A DNA stretch of 64,000 nt from Gemmatimonadota bacterium. GTDB taxonomy: Bacteria; Gemmatimonadota; Gemmatimonadetes; Longimicrobiales; Gaopeijiaceae. Positions 18,091 through 25,172 of this stretch are shown here, one piece after another. Position 1 is the first letter of the stretch. Each line of letters starts with the position of its first letter. A program made the translations under genes and the position numbers. The stretch covers positions 62,001 to 126,000 of the forward strand of contig DQPL01000100.1 of the NCBI GenBank assembly GCA_015664885.1, written 5' to 3'. The notes under the pieces were generated by a model. It was not told the origin of the DNA and ran no database searches. It saw nothing but the letters and a program-made list of their open reading frames with translations.

Positions 18091-18759
18091 ATGTTCGAAG
18101 ACCTGAGATCCGCGTTCCGCGAAGCGTACGTGAACTTCAACAAGGAGCTCAACCGGGAGCATGTCCCGGAAACGGTCAATCGCCTGATTGGTGGCATGGT
18201 CGACGAGATCGCCGACGTGAAGGCCGAGGTCGCGCACCTCGAGACCCAAATCGCAAAGGCCGTGGCTGGGGCGGAGAACGAAAAGGGCCAGGCCGCGACC
18301 TGCCGGCGACGAGAGCAAATGGCCCGCGAGATCGGCGACTCCGAAACAGCCGACGTTGCCGCCCAGTTCGCGGAGAAACACGAAGAACACCAGCAGTTGC
18401 TCGAGCAGAAGGCCAAGGCGCTCAAGGCCGAGTTCGACTTCCGCGGTGAGGAAGTCGAAGAGATGATGGCGAAGGTCAAGGAGGCGCAGGCCAAACGCGA
18501 CTCGCTGTCGGCTACTGCAGGCCGGTCTGGCGCACGCGAGACTATCTCGGCGGCAGACGACCTCTTCAGCGAACTCGACCGCATGGCGGGGAAGATCGAG
18601 GATGAGCAGGCCGAGGGTGACGCGGCTGAAGCGTTCTCAAATCTGGATCTGGGTCCAGAGAAGTCGGACTACACCATCGACCTGAACGAGCCGCCGCCGC
18701 CAGAGCCGGACTACGACACGCGCTTGGCGGAGCTCAAACGCCGTATGGGTGAAGACTGA
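18091..18759 (+). CDS. Coiled-coil protein downstream of the ECF sigma factor
   Basis: 222 residues, highly charged and almost entirely alpha-helical: residues 1-165 look like a long coiled coil rich in Glu/Lys/Ala (DEIADVKAEVAHLETQIAKA, KHEEHQQLLEQKAKALKAEF). A less ordered acidic region with a PPPPEP linker follows near 205, then a short terminal helix LAELKRRMGED. No signal peptide or membrane helix. Heptad periodicity recalls PspA/IM30-type membrane-stress proteins, but sequence similarity is too general to name it. The 22-bp spacing suggests co-transcription with the sigma factor; a soluble partner or regulator of it is possible (inference). Confidence 0.6.
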   Translation: MFEDLRSAFREAYVNFNKELNREHVPETVNRLIGGMVDEIADVKAEVAHLETQIAKAVAGAENEKGQAATCRRREQMAREIGDSETADVAAQFAEKHEEHQQLLEQKAKALKAEFDFRGEEVEEMMAKVKEAQAKRDSLSATAGRSGARETISAADDLFSELDRMAGKIEDEQAEGDAAEAFSNLDLGPEKSDYTIDLNEPPPPEPDYDTRLAELKRRMGED

Positions 18760-18883
18760 CAGCAGCCGGGGGACGAGACACGCCGCTCTTCGCTCTGGGG
18801 ATCGGTAGTGGGGCCTCGGGGGTGCGCCTTCGTTGTGGTTCGTTGGGTACTTTGTTATTCGCGGGTTTCTTCGGCCGATCCAA

Positions 18884-19011
18884 CGCCGCTACGAGCGGCG
18901 TGCCTCGCCCTCCGCTGCTGCTTAGGGCACTTTTTGGGCGAAGTCCCTCTGACGGCGCTGCGAGCGGCGTGGCTCGTCCACCCTTAGGGCACTTTTCCGG
19001 CGAAGTCTCTT
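18884..19011. repeat. Degenerate direct repeat (two units of about 60-67 bp)
   Basis: Unit one (18884-18950) and unit two (18953-19011) share CGCT-[A/G]-CGAGCGGCGTG, then CTCG, CTTAGGGCACTTTT and GCGAAGT blocks with small indels. A third, weaker copy may lie at about 18840-18875 (GGGTACTTTG...GGGTTTCTTCGG). The last unit overlaps the 3' end of the minus-strand gene that stops at 18984. Function unknown; it looks like a family of intergenic repeats. Confidence 0.6.
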
Positions 19012-19475
19012 AGGAAGAGTAGGCCTGCGCACTCGCCGGCCAGGAAGAGGATGTCTTCCCGGCTCTTCGCGGAGAGTTCGCCGGTCCTAGTGCCGCCGCC
19101 ATCGACCACCAAGTGCCAGATGCGGCCGCCTCGCTCACCGAGAAAGATGGTGACGCCGTCAGAACCGTGGTCGTGCAAGGCGGGTGGCTCTCCGTCCTCC
19201 GAAACCGGAATCGCATTCTGATCGACCTCCAACCGCGCGGGGTCCTGACCTCGGTCGAGCACGAGAAACGCGTGAGGAACATCGTCCCCAGTGGTGTCAC
19301 GCCACACGATCGCTCCGCGCTCAGCTTGCGCCAGATAGATCGTCCGCCACAGCGGCAAAGCGAACCGGGACCGTTCACCATCCGCCCCCCAAAGCGCGAA
19401 CGCGCCCCGCGCGGGCTCCTCCTCCTTCGATTCCCGGTTAAGATACTGGGTCAGGTCAATGATCTCATCGCTCAT
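18984..19475 (-). CDS. Hypothetical cytoplasmic protein
   Basis: 163 residues starting at MSDEIIDLTQYLNRESKEE. The open frame runs 41 codons further upstream, but that extension (Arg-rich, no coding character) is unlikely to be translated. The protein has no signal peptide, membrane helix or Cys motif. It looks like a small mixed alpha/beta domain with strands such as TIYLAQAERGAIVWRD, HAFLVLDRG and GRIWHLVVDGGG, and ends in a helix (REDILFLAGECAGLLFLRDF). I recognise no family. Its 3' end lies inside a degenerate intergenic repeat, which has contributed the last few codons (FAGKVP). Confidence 0.55.
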   Translation of the reverse strand: MSDEIIDLTQYLNRESKEEEPARGAFALWGADGERSRFALPLWRTIYLAQAERGAIVWRDTTGDDVPHAFLVLDRGQDPARLEVDQNAIPVSEDGEPPALHDHGSDGVTIFLGERGGRIWHLVVDGGGTRTGELSAKSREDILFLAGECAGLLFLRDFAGKVP

Positions 19476-19623
19476 TGGACCAATGAAAGGGCGACTCGCT
19501 ACGCGCGTCAACGATTGCGTTGACACGCCACCGAGTCTGGTTCTCCCGCGGGCCTTCTCATAGATTTTTTGGGCCTGCGAAATCATGTAAAAGAGCACCC
19601 ATTCCTGGGATCAGTGGCACGAC

Positions 19624-19902
19624 ATGCAGAACTGGATCGGCGTAGCGATTTGGATCGTGATGGGGGCCGTGATCGGCCTTACCATGAGAGCGGTCATCAA
19701 GCGGCCCGAGGAAACGCCGGGGCACGCCGTGGTCATCGCCGTGCTCGGCTCGTTCGCGGCGGTCATCGGAGGCATGCTCGGCGTCGGCATCTTCCACCTC
19801 TACGACGGGTTGGCCCTGAGTCCAGGCGGGATGGGGGGCGGAGCGGTCTTCGCCGCAATGATGACCTTCGTCTACCGTTGGGGCATCCGGGGACTGATCT
19901 AG
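19624..19902 (+). CDS. GlsB/YeaQ-type small membrane protein
   Basis: 92 residues with three hydrophobic helices: GVAIWIVMGAVIGLTMRAVI (5-24), the Gly-rich VIAVLGSFAAVIGGMLGVGI (36-55) and GGAVFAAMMTFVYRWGI (72-88). This Gly-rich three-helix layout matches the transglycosylase-associated/GlsB-YeaQ-YmgE family of stress-related inner-membrane proteins. The fit is by architecture and Gly spacing, not a long motif. A strong hairpin follows directly after the stop codon. A general envelope-stress role is known for relatives; nothing more specific can be said here. Confidence 0.62.
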   Translation: MQNWIGVAIWIVMGAVIGLTMRAVIKRPEETPGHAVVIAVLGSFAAVIGGMLGVGIFHLYDGLALSPGGMGGGAVFAAMMTFVYRWGIRGLI

Positions 19903-19904
19903 AC

Positions 19905-19937
19905 TAGCAGCCCGTGGTAGAAGTACACGGGCTGCTA
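19905..19937 (+). terminator. Strong hairpin after the small membrane-protein gene
   Basis: Perfect 12-bp inverted repeat (19905-19916 with 19926-19937, arm TAGCAGCCCGTG, 9-nt loop) starting 3 bp past the stop codon. There is no T-run on the plus strand, so termination would be inefficient or Rho-assisted; position and stability still make it the likely transcript end. Confidence 0.6.
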
Positions 19938-19985
19938 AAACAGAGAAGGCGCCGGCCCGCGAGGACCGACGCCCATTCCCAATCC

Positions 19986-20064
19986 CGCTACGGAGAGGCA
20001 CCCGCCGTAGCGTTTGATTTCTAGAGAGGTGACCAAGCCTCCCCGTCCGGATTCTTGCCGGACG
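19986..20064. other. Two further hairpins upstream of the M20 dipeptidase
   Basis: An 8-bp stem (19986-19993 with 20005-20012, arm CGCTACGG) followed by TTTGATTT, and a 7-bp stem (20044-20050 with 20058-20064, arm CGTCCGG). With the preceding terminator they make three consecutive hairpins in 160 bp. They may be tandem terminators, a 5' leader structure of the dipeptidase, or a small RNA. I recognise no known riboswitch. Confidence 0.4.
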
Positions 20065-20162
20065 CCACTTGTGGATTTCCGGTATGGCAGATCATTCACT
20101 CCTCCACCCGTCCGTCGCCCCACGTAAATAACGACGCATGGGAAAGCGAAAGCGTTGCAGAC

Positions 20163-21539
20163 ATGTCTGACGCCCTGACTTTTATCGACACCAACCTCGG
20201 ACGTTTTCGGGAGGAGCTCAACGAGTTCCTGCGCATTCCGTCCATCAGCGCGAAGTCGGAATACGACGACGAAACGAGTCGGTCGGCGGAGTGGCTGGCC
20301 TCGCGCATGCGCGAGGCGGGACTAGAGGTCGAGGTTCTGGCCACCGAGGGTCACCCAATCGTTCTGGGCGAGTGGCGCGGTGCCGGCGCCAACGCCCCGA
20401 CCGTGCTCGTGTACGGGCACTACGACGTACAGCCTCCGGAGCCGCTGGAGCTCTGGACGTCGCCTCCTTTCGAGCCCACCGAACGTGAGGGCCGCATCTA
20501 CGCGCGCGGTTCGGCCGACGACAAGGGCCAGCTCTACATGCACGTGAAAGCGCTAGAAGCCCACCTCGCGACGAGCGGTTCGTTGCCCGTGAACGTCGTC
20601 GTGCTCGCCGAAGGTGAGGAGGAGGTCGGCTCGCCGAACCTGGTTCCGTTCGTCGATGCTCACCTGGAGCGTCTCGCGTGTGACGTCGTGGTTATCTCGG
20701 ACACGGGCATGTTCGCCGAGGGTCTGCCTTCCATTCTCTTCTCGCTCAGGGGCCTCGCGTATTTCGAGATCCACGTGCACGGCGCGCGCAGCGACCTGCA
20801 CTCCGGCGAGTTCGGCGGCTCGGTGATGAATCCGGGCAACGCGCTCTCCCAGATCATCGCGTCTCTGCACGATGATCAAGGCCGCATCGCGCTGCCCGGC
20901 TTCTACGACGACGTTGTCGAATGGGATGCCGAGACCCGCGCGCAGATCGCCGCGCTTCCCCACTCGGACGACGAAACCCGGGAAGAGCTCGGCGTCGCCG
21001 CTCTCGCGGGCGAGCAGGGCTTCAGTACGCTCGAGCGTCTGTGGATCCGGCCCACCTGCGACGTCAACGGCATGCTGTGCGGCTATACCGATGAAGGCGC
21101 TAAGACAGTCCTGCCGAACCATGCGATGGCCAAAGTGAGCTTTCGCCTGGTTCCGGATCAATCGGGCGCCAAGGTGAAAGAGCTACTCGAAGCGCATCTC
21201 CGCAACGTCACCCCTGCCGGCGTAACCTGGGAGCTCAAAGAGCTTCACGGAGGCCGACCTTGGAAGGCTCGCATCGAGGGCCCTTATTTCGACGCCGCCG
21301 CCGAAGCGCTGGAGGAAGCATTCGGTACCAAGCCCGTACCCATGGGTGGCGGCGGTTCGATACCGATCGTCGTGGAATTCGAAGAGCGCCTGCATGCTCC
21401 CGCGCTCCTGCTGGGTTTTTCGCTCCCGGGGTGCAATCTGCACGCTCCCAACGAATGGCTTTCTGTGGAGAACTTCGAGAAGGGAATCGGTGCCCTGGCG
21501 CTGCTTTACGACAAACTGGGCGCACACGCCGCAGACTGA
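20163..21539 (+). CDS. M20-family dipeptidase
   Basis: 458-residue di-zinc M20 peptidase of the carnosinase-like dipeptidase type, hydrolysing dipeptides in the cytoplasm. Metal-site motifs: HYDVQP (His and Asp, near 87), SADDKGQ (bridging Asp, near 121), the catalytic base pair in AEGEEEVGSP (near 155), SDTGMF (near 180), and a late His in GCNLHAPNEW (near 430). A lid/dimerisation domain with HGARSDLHSGEFGG lies in between. The start is ATG 20163 (MSDALTFIDTN); upstream frame extension has no coding character. It is convergent with trpE (18 bp apart). A closely similar paralogue begins at 62649. Confidence 0.9.
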   Translation: MSDALTFIDTNLGRFREELNEFLRIPSISAKSEYDDETSRSAEWLASRMREAGLEVEVLATEGHPIVLGEWRGAGANAPTVLVYGHYDVQPPEPLELWTSPPFEPTEREGRIYARGSADDKGQLYMHVKALEAHLATSGSLPVNVVVLAEGEEEVGSPNLVPFVDAHLERLACDVVVISDTGMFAEGLPSILFSLRGLAYFEIHVHGARSDLHSGEFGGSVMNPGNALSQIIASLHDDQGRIALPGFYDDVVEWDAETRAQIAALPHSDDETREELGVAALAGEQGFSTLERLWIRPTCDVNGMLCGYTDEGAKTVLPNHAMAKVSFRLVPDQSGAKVKELLEAHLRNVTPAGVTWELKELHGGRPWKARIEGPYFDAAAEALEEAFGTKPVPMGGGGSIPIVVEFEERLHAPALLLGFSLPGCNLHAPNEWLSVENFEKGIGALALLYDKLGAHAAD

Positions 21540-21557
21540 GAGCCGAGCGGGTATCGA

Positions 21558-23054
21558 CTACCCGCCGCTCACCATCGCCACCGCTTGCAATAGCGCTTGC
21601 GCCTTGTTCAGTGTCTCCTCGTACTCTCGCGACGGATCGCTATCGGCAACGATGCCGGCGCCTGCTTGCACGTAGGCCTTCCCACCCGTCGCGACCAGCG
21701 TGCGGATGGTTATCGCCGTGTCCATGCTCATCCCGCCGTAGTTGAAGTGGCCGACCGCGCCGCCGTACGGACCGCGCCGCACCGGCTCCAGCTCGTCGAT
21801 GATCTCCATGGCGCGTACCTTGGGCGCGCCCGACAACGTCCCGGCCGGGAAACACGCACGGAACACGTCGATCGCGCCGAGACCCTCCCGCAGCTTGCCC
21901 TCGACCTGACTCACGAGGTGCATCACATGCGAGTACCGCTCCACGACCATCAGCTCGGGCACGGTCACGGAGCCATACTCGGCGACGCGGCCGACATCGT
22001 TGCGCCCCAGATCCAAAAGCATGCGGTGCTCTGCGAGCTCCTTTTCGTCATGCAGCAGGTCATCCGCCAGAGCGCGTTCTTCGTCCGGCGTTCGACCTCG
22101 CGGTCGTGTCCCCGCAATGGGTCGAACGGTGACAGTCGAGTCCTCTACCCTCACGAGCACCTCAGGGGACGCGCCCACGAGGCTCACCCCGTCGAGCTCC
22201 AGAAAATACAGATAGGGCGAGGGATTCAGGCTGCGCAGTCCCCGGTAGACGTCGAAGGGAGTCGACCGCAGTCCGATGCCGAGTCTTTGGCTGAGCACAA
22301 CCTGGAAGGCATCTCCGGCCCGGATATACTCACGGATCCGCTGCACCCCCTGCTCGTACTCCTCCCGCGTCGAAGCACTCTCGAACGGGGGATCCGCATG
22401 GGGTTCGTCGGCCAACGCAAGCGGTGCGGGTGAGGGCCGCGTGCCAAGGCGGTCGATCACGTCCTTGGTCTTGTTGGACGCTTCTTCGTAGCGGTTTCTC
22501 AGCTCGCTGTCGGAGAGACCACTCTCGACTGGCACCGCCGCGATCGCCATCGCTCGACCGTGCAGATTGTCGATCGCCAGAACGACGTCGGTAAAGAGGA
22601 ACACTCCGTCCGGAAGCGCCAAGTCGTCCTCCGGCGGGTTCGGAAGATGCTCGATCTCGCGAACGACGTCGTAGGAGAAATACCCAACCGCGCCGCCCCA
22701 AAAGCGCGGCAGGCCGGGTACCTCGGCAGGGACCCGCGCCCGCAAGCGGGCATCCAAGTCGTCGAGCGGATCGTCCGCTTCGACCGTGCTCCATCCCTCA
22801 CCGGGGGTCCACCACGACACCTCGCCGCGGCAAAGTCTCCATGCGCCCGCCGGACGGGTTCCCAGAAAGGAATATCGGGCCCATTGTTCGCCGCCCACTA
22901 CAGACTCGAGCAGGAAGCCGAAGGGCGGCTCGACGAGCTTCGAGTAGGCGGTCACCGCGGTGTCGACGTCGAATAGGAACTCGCGCCAGACGGGCACCAG
23001 GCCGGCCGCACCGGCTAGGGCTTTGAACCGATCGAAGGAAGGAAGAATCTGCAT
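21558..23054 (-). CDS. trpE: Anthranilate synthase component I
   Basis: 498-residue chorismate-utilising enzyme making anthranilate from chorismate and ammonia/glutamine, first step of tryptophan biosynthesis. The N-terminal segment FGFLLESVVGG carries the LLES tryptophan-feedback motif, favouring TrpE over PabB. Catalytic-domain signatures include RPIAGTRPRGRT, DEKELAEHRMLLDLGRND, HLVSQVEGKL, FPAGTLSGAPKVRAMEII and AGAGIVADSDP. The start is ATG 23054 (MQILPSFDRFKALA); an open frame of 39 more codons upstream is antisense to hyuA. Its ATG shares bases with the hyuA start (CATG), so the two genes are divergent with no intergenic DNA. No trpG or trpD is adjacent, so this trp gene is separated from the rest of the pathway. 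Confidence 0.92.
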   Translation of the reverse strand: MQILPSFDRFKALAGAAGLVPVWREFLFDVDTAVTAYSKLVEPPFGFLLESVVGGEQWARYSFLGTRPAGAWRLCRGEVSWWTPGEGWSTVEADDPLDDLDARLRARVPAEVPGLPRFWGGAVGYFSYDVVREIEHLPNPPEDDLALPDGVFLFTDVVLAIDNLHGRAMAIAAVPVESGLSDSELRNRYEEASNKTKDVIDRLGTRPSPAPLALADEPHADPPFESASTREEYEQGVQRIREYIRAGDAFQVVLSQRLGIGLRSTPFDVYRGLRSLNPSPYLYFLELDGVSLVGASPEVLVRVEDSTVTVRPIAGTRPRGRTPDEERALADDLLHDEKELAEHRMLLDLGRNDVGRVAEYGSVTVPELMVVERYSHVMHLVSQVEGKLREGLGAIDVFRACFPAGTLSGAPKVRAMEIIDELEPVRRGPYGGAVGHFNYGGMSMDTAITIRTLVATGGKAYVQAGAGIVADSDPSREYEETLNKAQALLQAVAMVSGG

Positions 23055-25062
23055 GAGCGCCCCAATGTCCACACAGTCCTCGACAGCGTCAACGGCGCTC
23101 TTGGCGGTCGACACCGGCGGCACATTCACCGACCTGGTGCTGCTCCGTGAGGGTCGGATCAAGACGCTCAAAATACCGTCGACGCCGGATGATCCCGCTC
23201 AAGCCGTTCTCGACGGCATCGCAAGCATCCTTTCTGCGGACAACGCCTTCACGCTCCTCCATGGATCCACGGTCGCGACCAACGCGCTGCTCGAACGCCG
23301 GGGGGCTAAGGTGGTGCTCGTCACGAACCGGGGTTTCGAAGACGTCATCGAGATCGGCCGTCAAAATCGTCCGCAGCTGTACGCGCTGGTAGGTCACAGA
23401 CTTCCGCCGCTCGTCGACAGGCACGACCGACTGGGCGTCGCCGGTCGCCTCGGCCCACGAGGTGAGTTGATCGATGCGCTCGACGACTCCGAGCTGGGCG
23501 AGCTCGCGGGTCGTATCCTCGCGCGCGGGGCTGACGCTATCGCGATATCGCTGCTGCACTCGTATGCGAACCCGGACCATGAAGAGGCGGTCGCACGCGC
23601 CGTCGAGGCGACCGGGCTGCCTGTCTCGGTCTCGTGCCATCTGGTCCCGGAATTCCGCGAGTACGAGCGCACCTCCACGACGGTCGTGAATGCTTACGTC
23701 GCGCCGATCATGAACCGATACCTCGGTCGCCTGTCCGACGAAGCCGGCGCCGAGCGCGTGACCATCATGGGCTCGAACGGCGGTACGATTCCCGTCGATC
23801 GGGCTCGCAAGGAACCGGTGCATACCATCCTATCTGGCCCCGCCGGCGGTGTCGTCGGGGCACTGACCTGGGCCCGTCTCTCAGGTCACGACCATGTGAT
23901 GTCCTTCGACATGGGGGGCACCTCGACCGACGTGTCTCTGTGTCCGGGTCGACCACTCCGGACCCGCGAATTCGAGATCGCCGGACAGCCGACCGCGATT
24001 CCCGTCATCGACATTCACACCGTGGGTGCCGGGGGGGGATCCCTGGCACGGCTCGATGCTGGTGGCGCGCTTCGCGTCGGTCCGCAGAGCGCGGGCGCGC
24101 AGCCTGGCCCCATCTGCTATGGACGCGGCGGGTCCGGCGTCACTGTGACCGACGCCCACGTATGGCTCGGCCGTCTGCCTGCCGACGCCTTCCTGGGCGG
24201 CGATGACGCATTGGATCGAGAGTCGATCCGGTCACCACTAGAAGCGATGGCGCTTCGACTGGGCAAGAACGCGGACGACGCCGCCGAGGGCATCCTGGCG
24301 GTCGCTGATACGGCGATGGAGCGCGCGCTGCGCGTGATCTCCGTGGAACGTGGCTACGACCCGGCGGACTTCGCCATTGTGGCCTTCGGCGGCGCGGGAG
24401 GCCTTCACGTGGCCGAGTTGACTCGAAGACTCAGAGCCTTCAAGGCAATCGTGCCGCCGGATCCAGGACTACTGTCCGCTTACGGCATGCTGGCATCACC
24501 CATGAGTCGCGAGACTTCGCGCACGGTCCTGCTCTCGGCGGACGTTGATGACGCGCAGGCGTCCCTCGACGCAACCCTCGCAGAGCTCGAAAGCCAAGCG
24601 CGCTCGGAGATGCTCGACGAGGGCGCCTCGAAGGAGGATCTCACGGCAGAACTCTGGGTGGACGCCCGCTATGCCGGGCAGAGCTTCGAGCTCAGGGTGC
24701 CTGCGTCGAATTGGATCCAGCGTTTTCACGACGCCCACGAGGAGCGCTACGGACACCGACGGGAGACCGCTCCGGTCGAGGCCGTCACACTCCGGGCGAT
24801 CGTCACCGCGCCGCCACCGCCCCTGCGCGTGACTCGCCTGCGTGAAGCGCACGGGCCTGTCCAGGGCACGTCGATGCAGGTCGCCTTCGCCGGAGCCCGC
24901 ATCGAAGCCTCGCGCATATGGAGGAGCGACCTGGCAGCCGGCCACGAGTTCGTCGGTCCGTTCGTGGTGCAGGAGTACAGTGGTACGACGTGGGTGCCGC
25001 CAGGGTGGCAAGTCGCGGTGGATGAGTGGGGGTGTCTACACCTCACGCCTCCCTTCGAGTAG
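23053..25062 (+). CDS. hyuA: Hydantoinase/oxoprolinase A-type ATP-dependent amidohydrolase
   Basis: 669 residues. N-terminal Hydant_A_N domain (ALLAVDTGGTFTDLVLL, LLHGSTVATNALLERRGAKV) and the actin-like ATPase core Hydantoinase_A (SFDMGGTSTDVSL near 300; HTVGAGGGSLA near 345; GPICYGRGG near 380; VAFGGAGGLHVAEL near 475), followed by the acetophenone/acetone-carboxylase-like C-terminal domain. It hydrolyses hydantoins, 5-oxoproline or N-methylhydantoin with ATP, usually with HyuB; no HyuB is adjacent. Start taken as ATG 23053 with a GAAGGAAG ribosome site 10 nt upstream; ATG 23065 is an alternative. It sits head-to-head with trpE. It fits the window's organic-nitrogen scavenging theme. Confidence 0.85.
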   Translation: MSAPMSTQSSTASTALLAVDTGGTFTDLVLLREGRIKTLKIPSTPDDPAQAVLDGIASILSADNAFTLLHGSTVATNALLERRGAKVVLVTNRGFEDVIEIGRQNRPQLYALVGHRLPPLVDRHDRLGVAGRLGPRGELIDALDDSELGELAGRILARGADAIAISLLHSYANPDHEEAVARAVEATGLPVSVSCHLVPEFREYERTSTTVVNAYVAPIMNRYLGRLSDEAGAERVTIMGSNGGTIPVDRARKEPVHTILSGPAGGVVGALTWARLSGHDHVMSFDMGGTSTDVSLCPGRPLRTREFEIAGQPTAIPVIDIHTVGAGGGSLARLDAGGALRVGPQSAGAQPGPICYGRGGSGVTVTDAHVWLGRLPADAFLGGDDALDRESIRSPLEAMALRLGKNADDAAEGILAVADTAMERALRVISVERGYDPADFAIVAFGGAGGLHVAELTRRLRAFKAIVPPDPGLLSAYGMLASPMSRETSRTVLLSADVDDAQASLDATLAELESQARSEMLDEGASKEDLTAELWVDARYAGQSFELRVPASNWIQRFHDAHEERYGHRRETAPVEAVTLRAIVTAPPPPLRVTRLREAHGPVQGTSMQVAFAGARIEASRIWRSDLAAGHEFVGPFVVQEYSGTTWVPPGWQVAVDEWGCLHLTPPFE

Positions 25063-25172
25063 CGAACGACACGTAGAGCGCCGGTTGCACCCCCCGCAAG
25101 ACGGCCAGTCCCTGGTTATCGTTAGGGCTGCATGCAACGCAGCCGGCCCGTGGGCGCGACAGATAAGATGTG

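Noticed and set aside
19476-19598. 41-codon upstream extension of the hypothetical gene ending at 18984
   Set aside because: The extension is Arg-rich without family or coding signal, while MSDEIIDLTQYL is a natural start.
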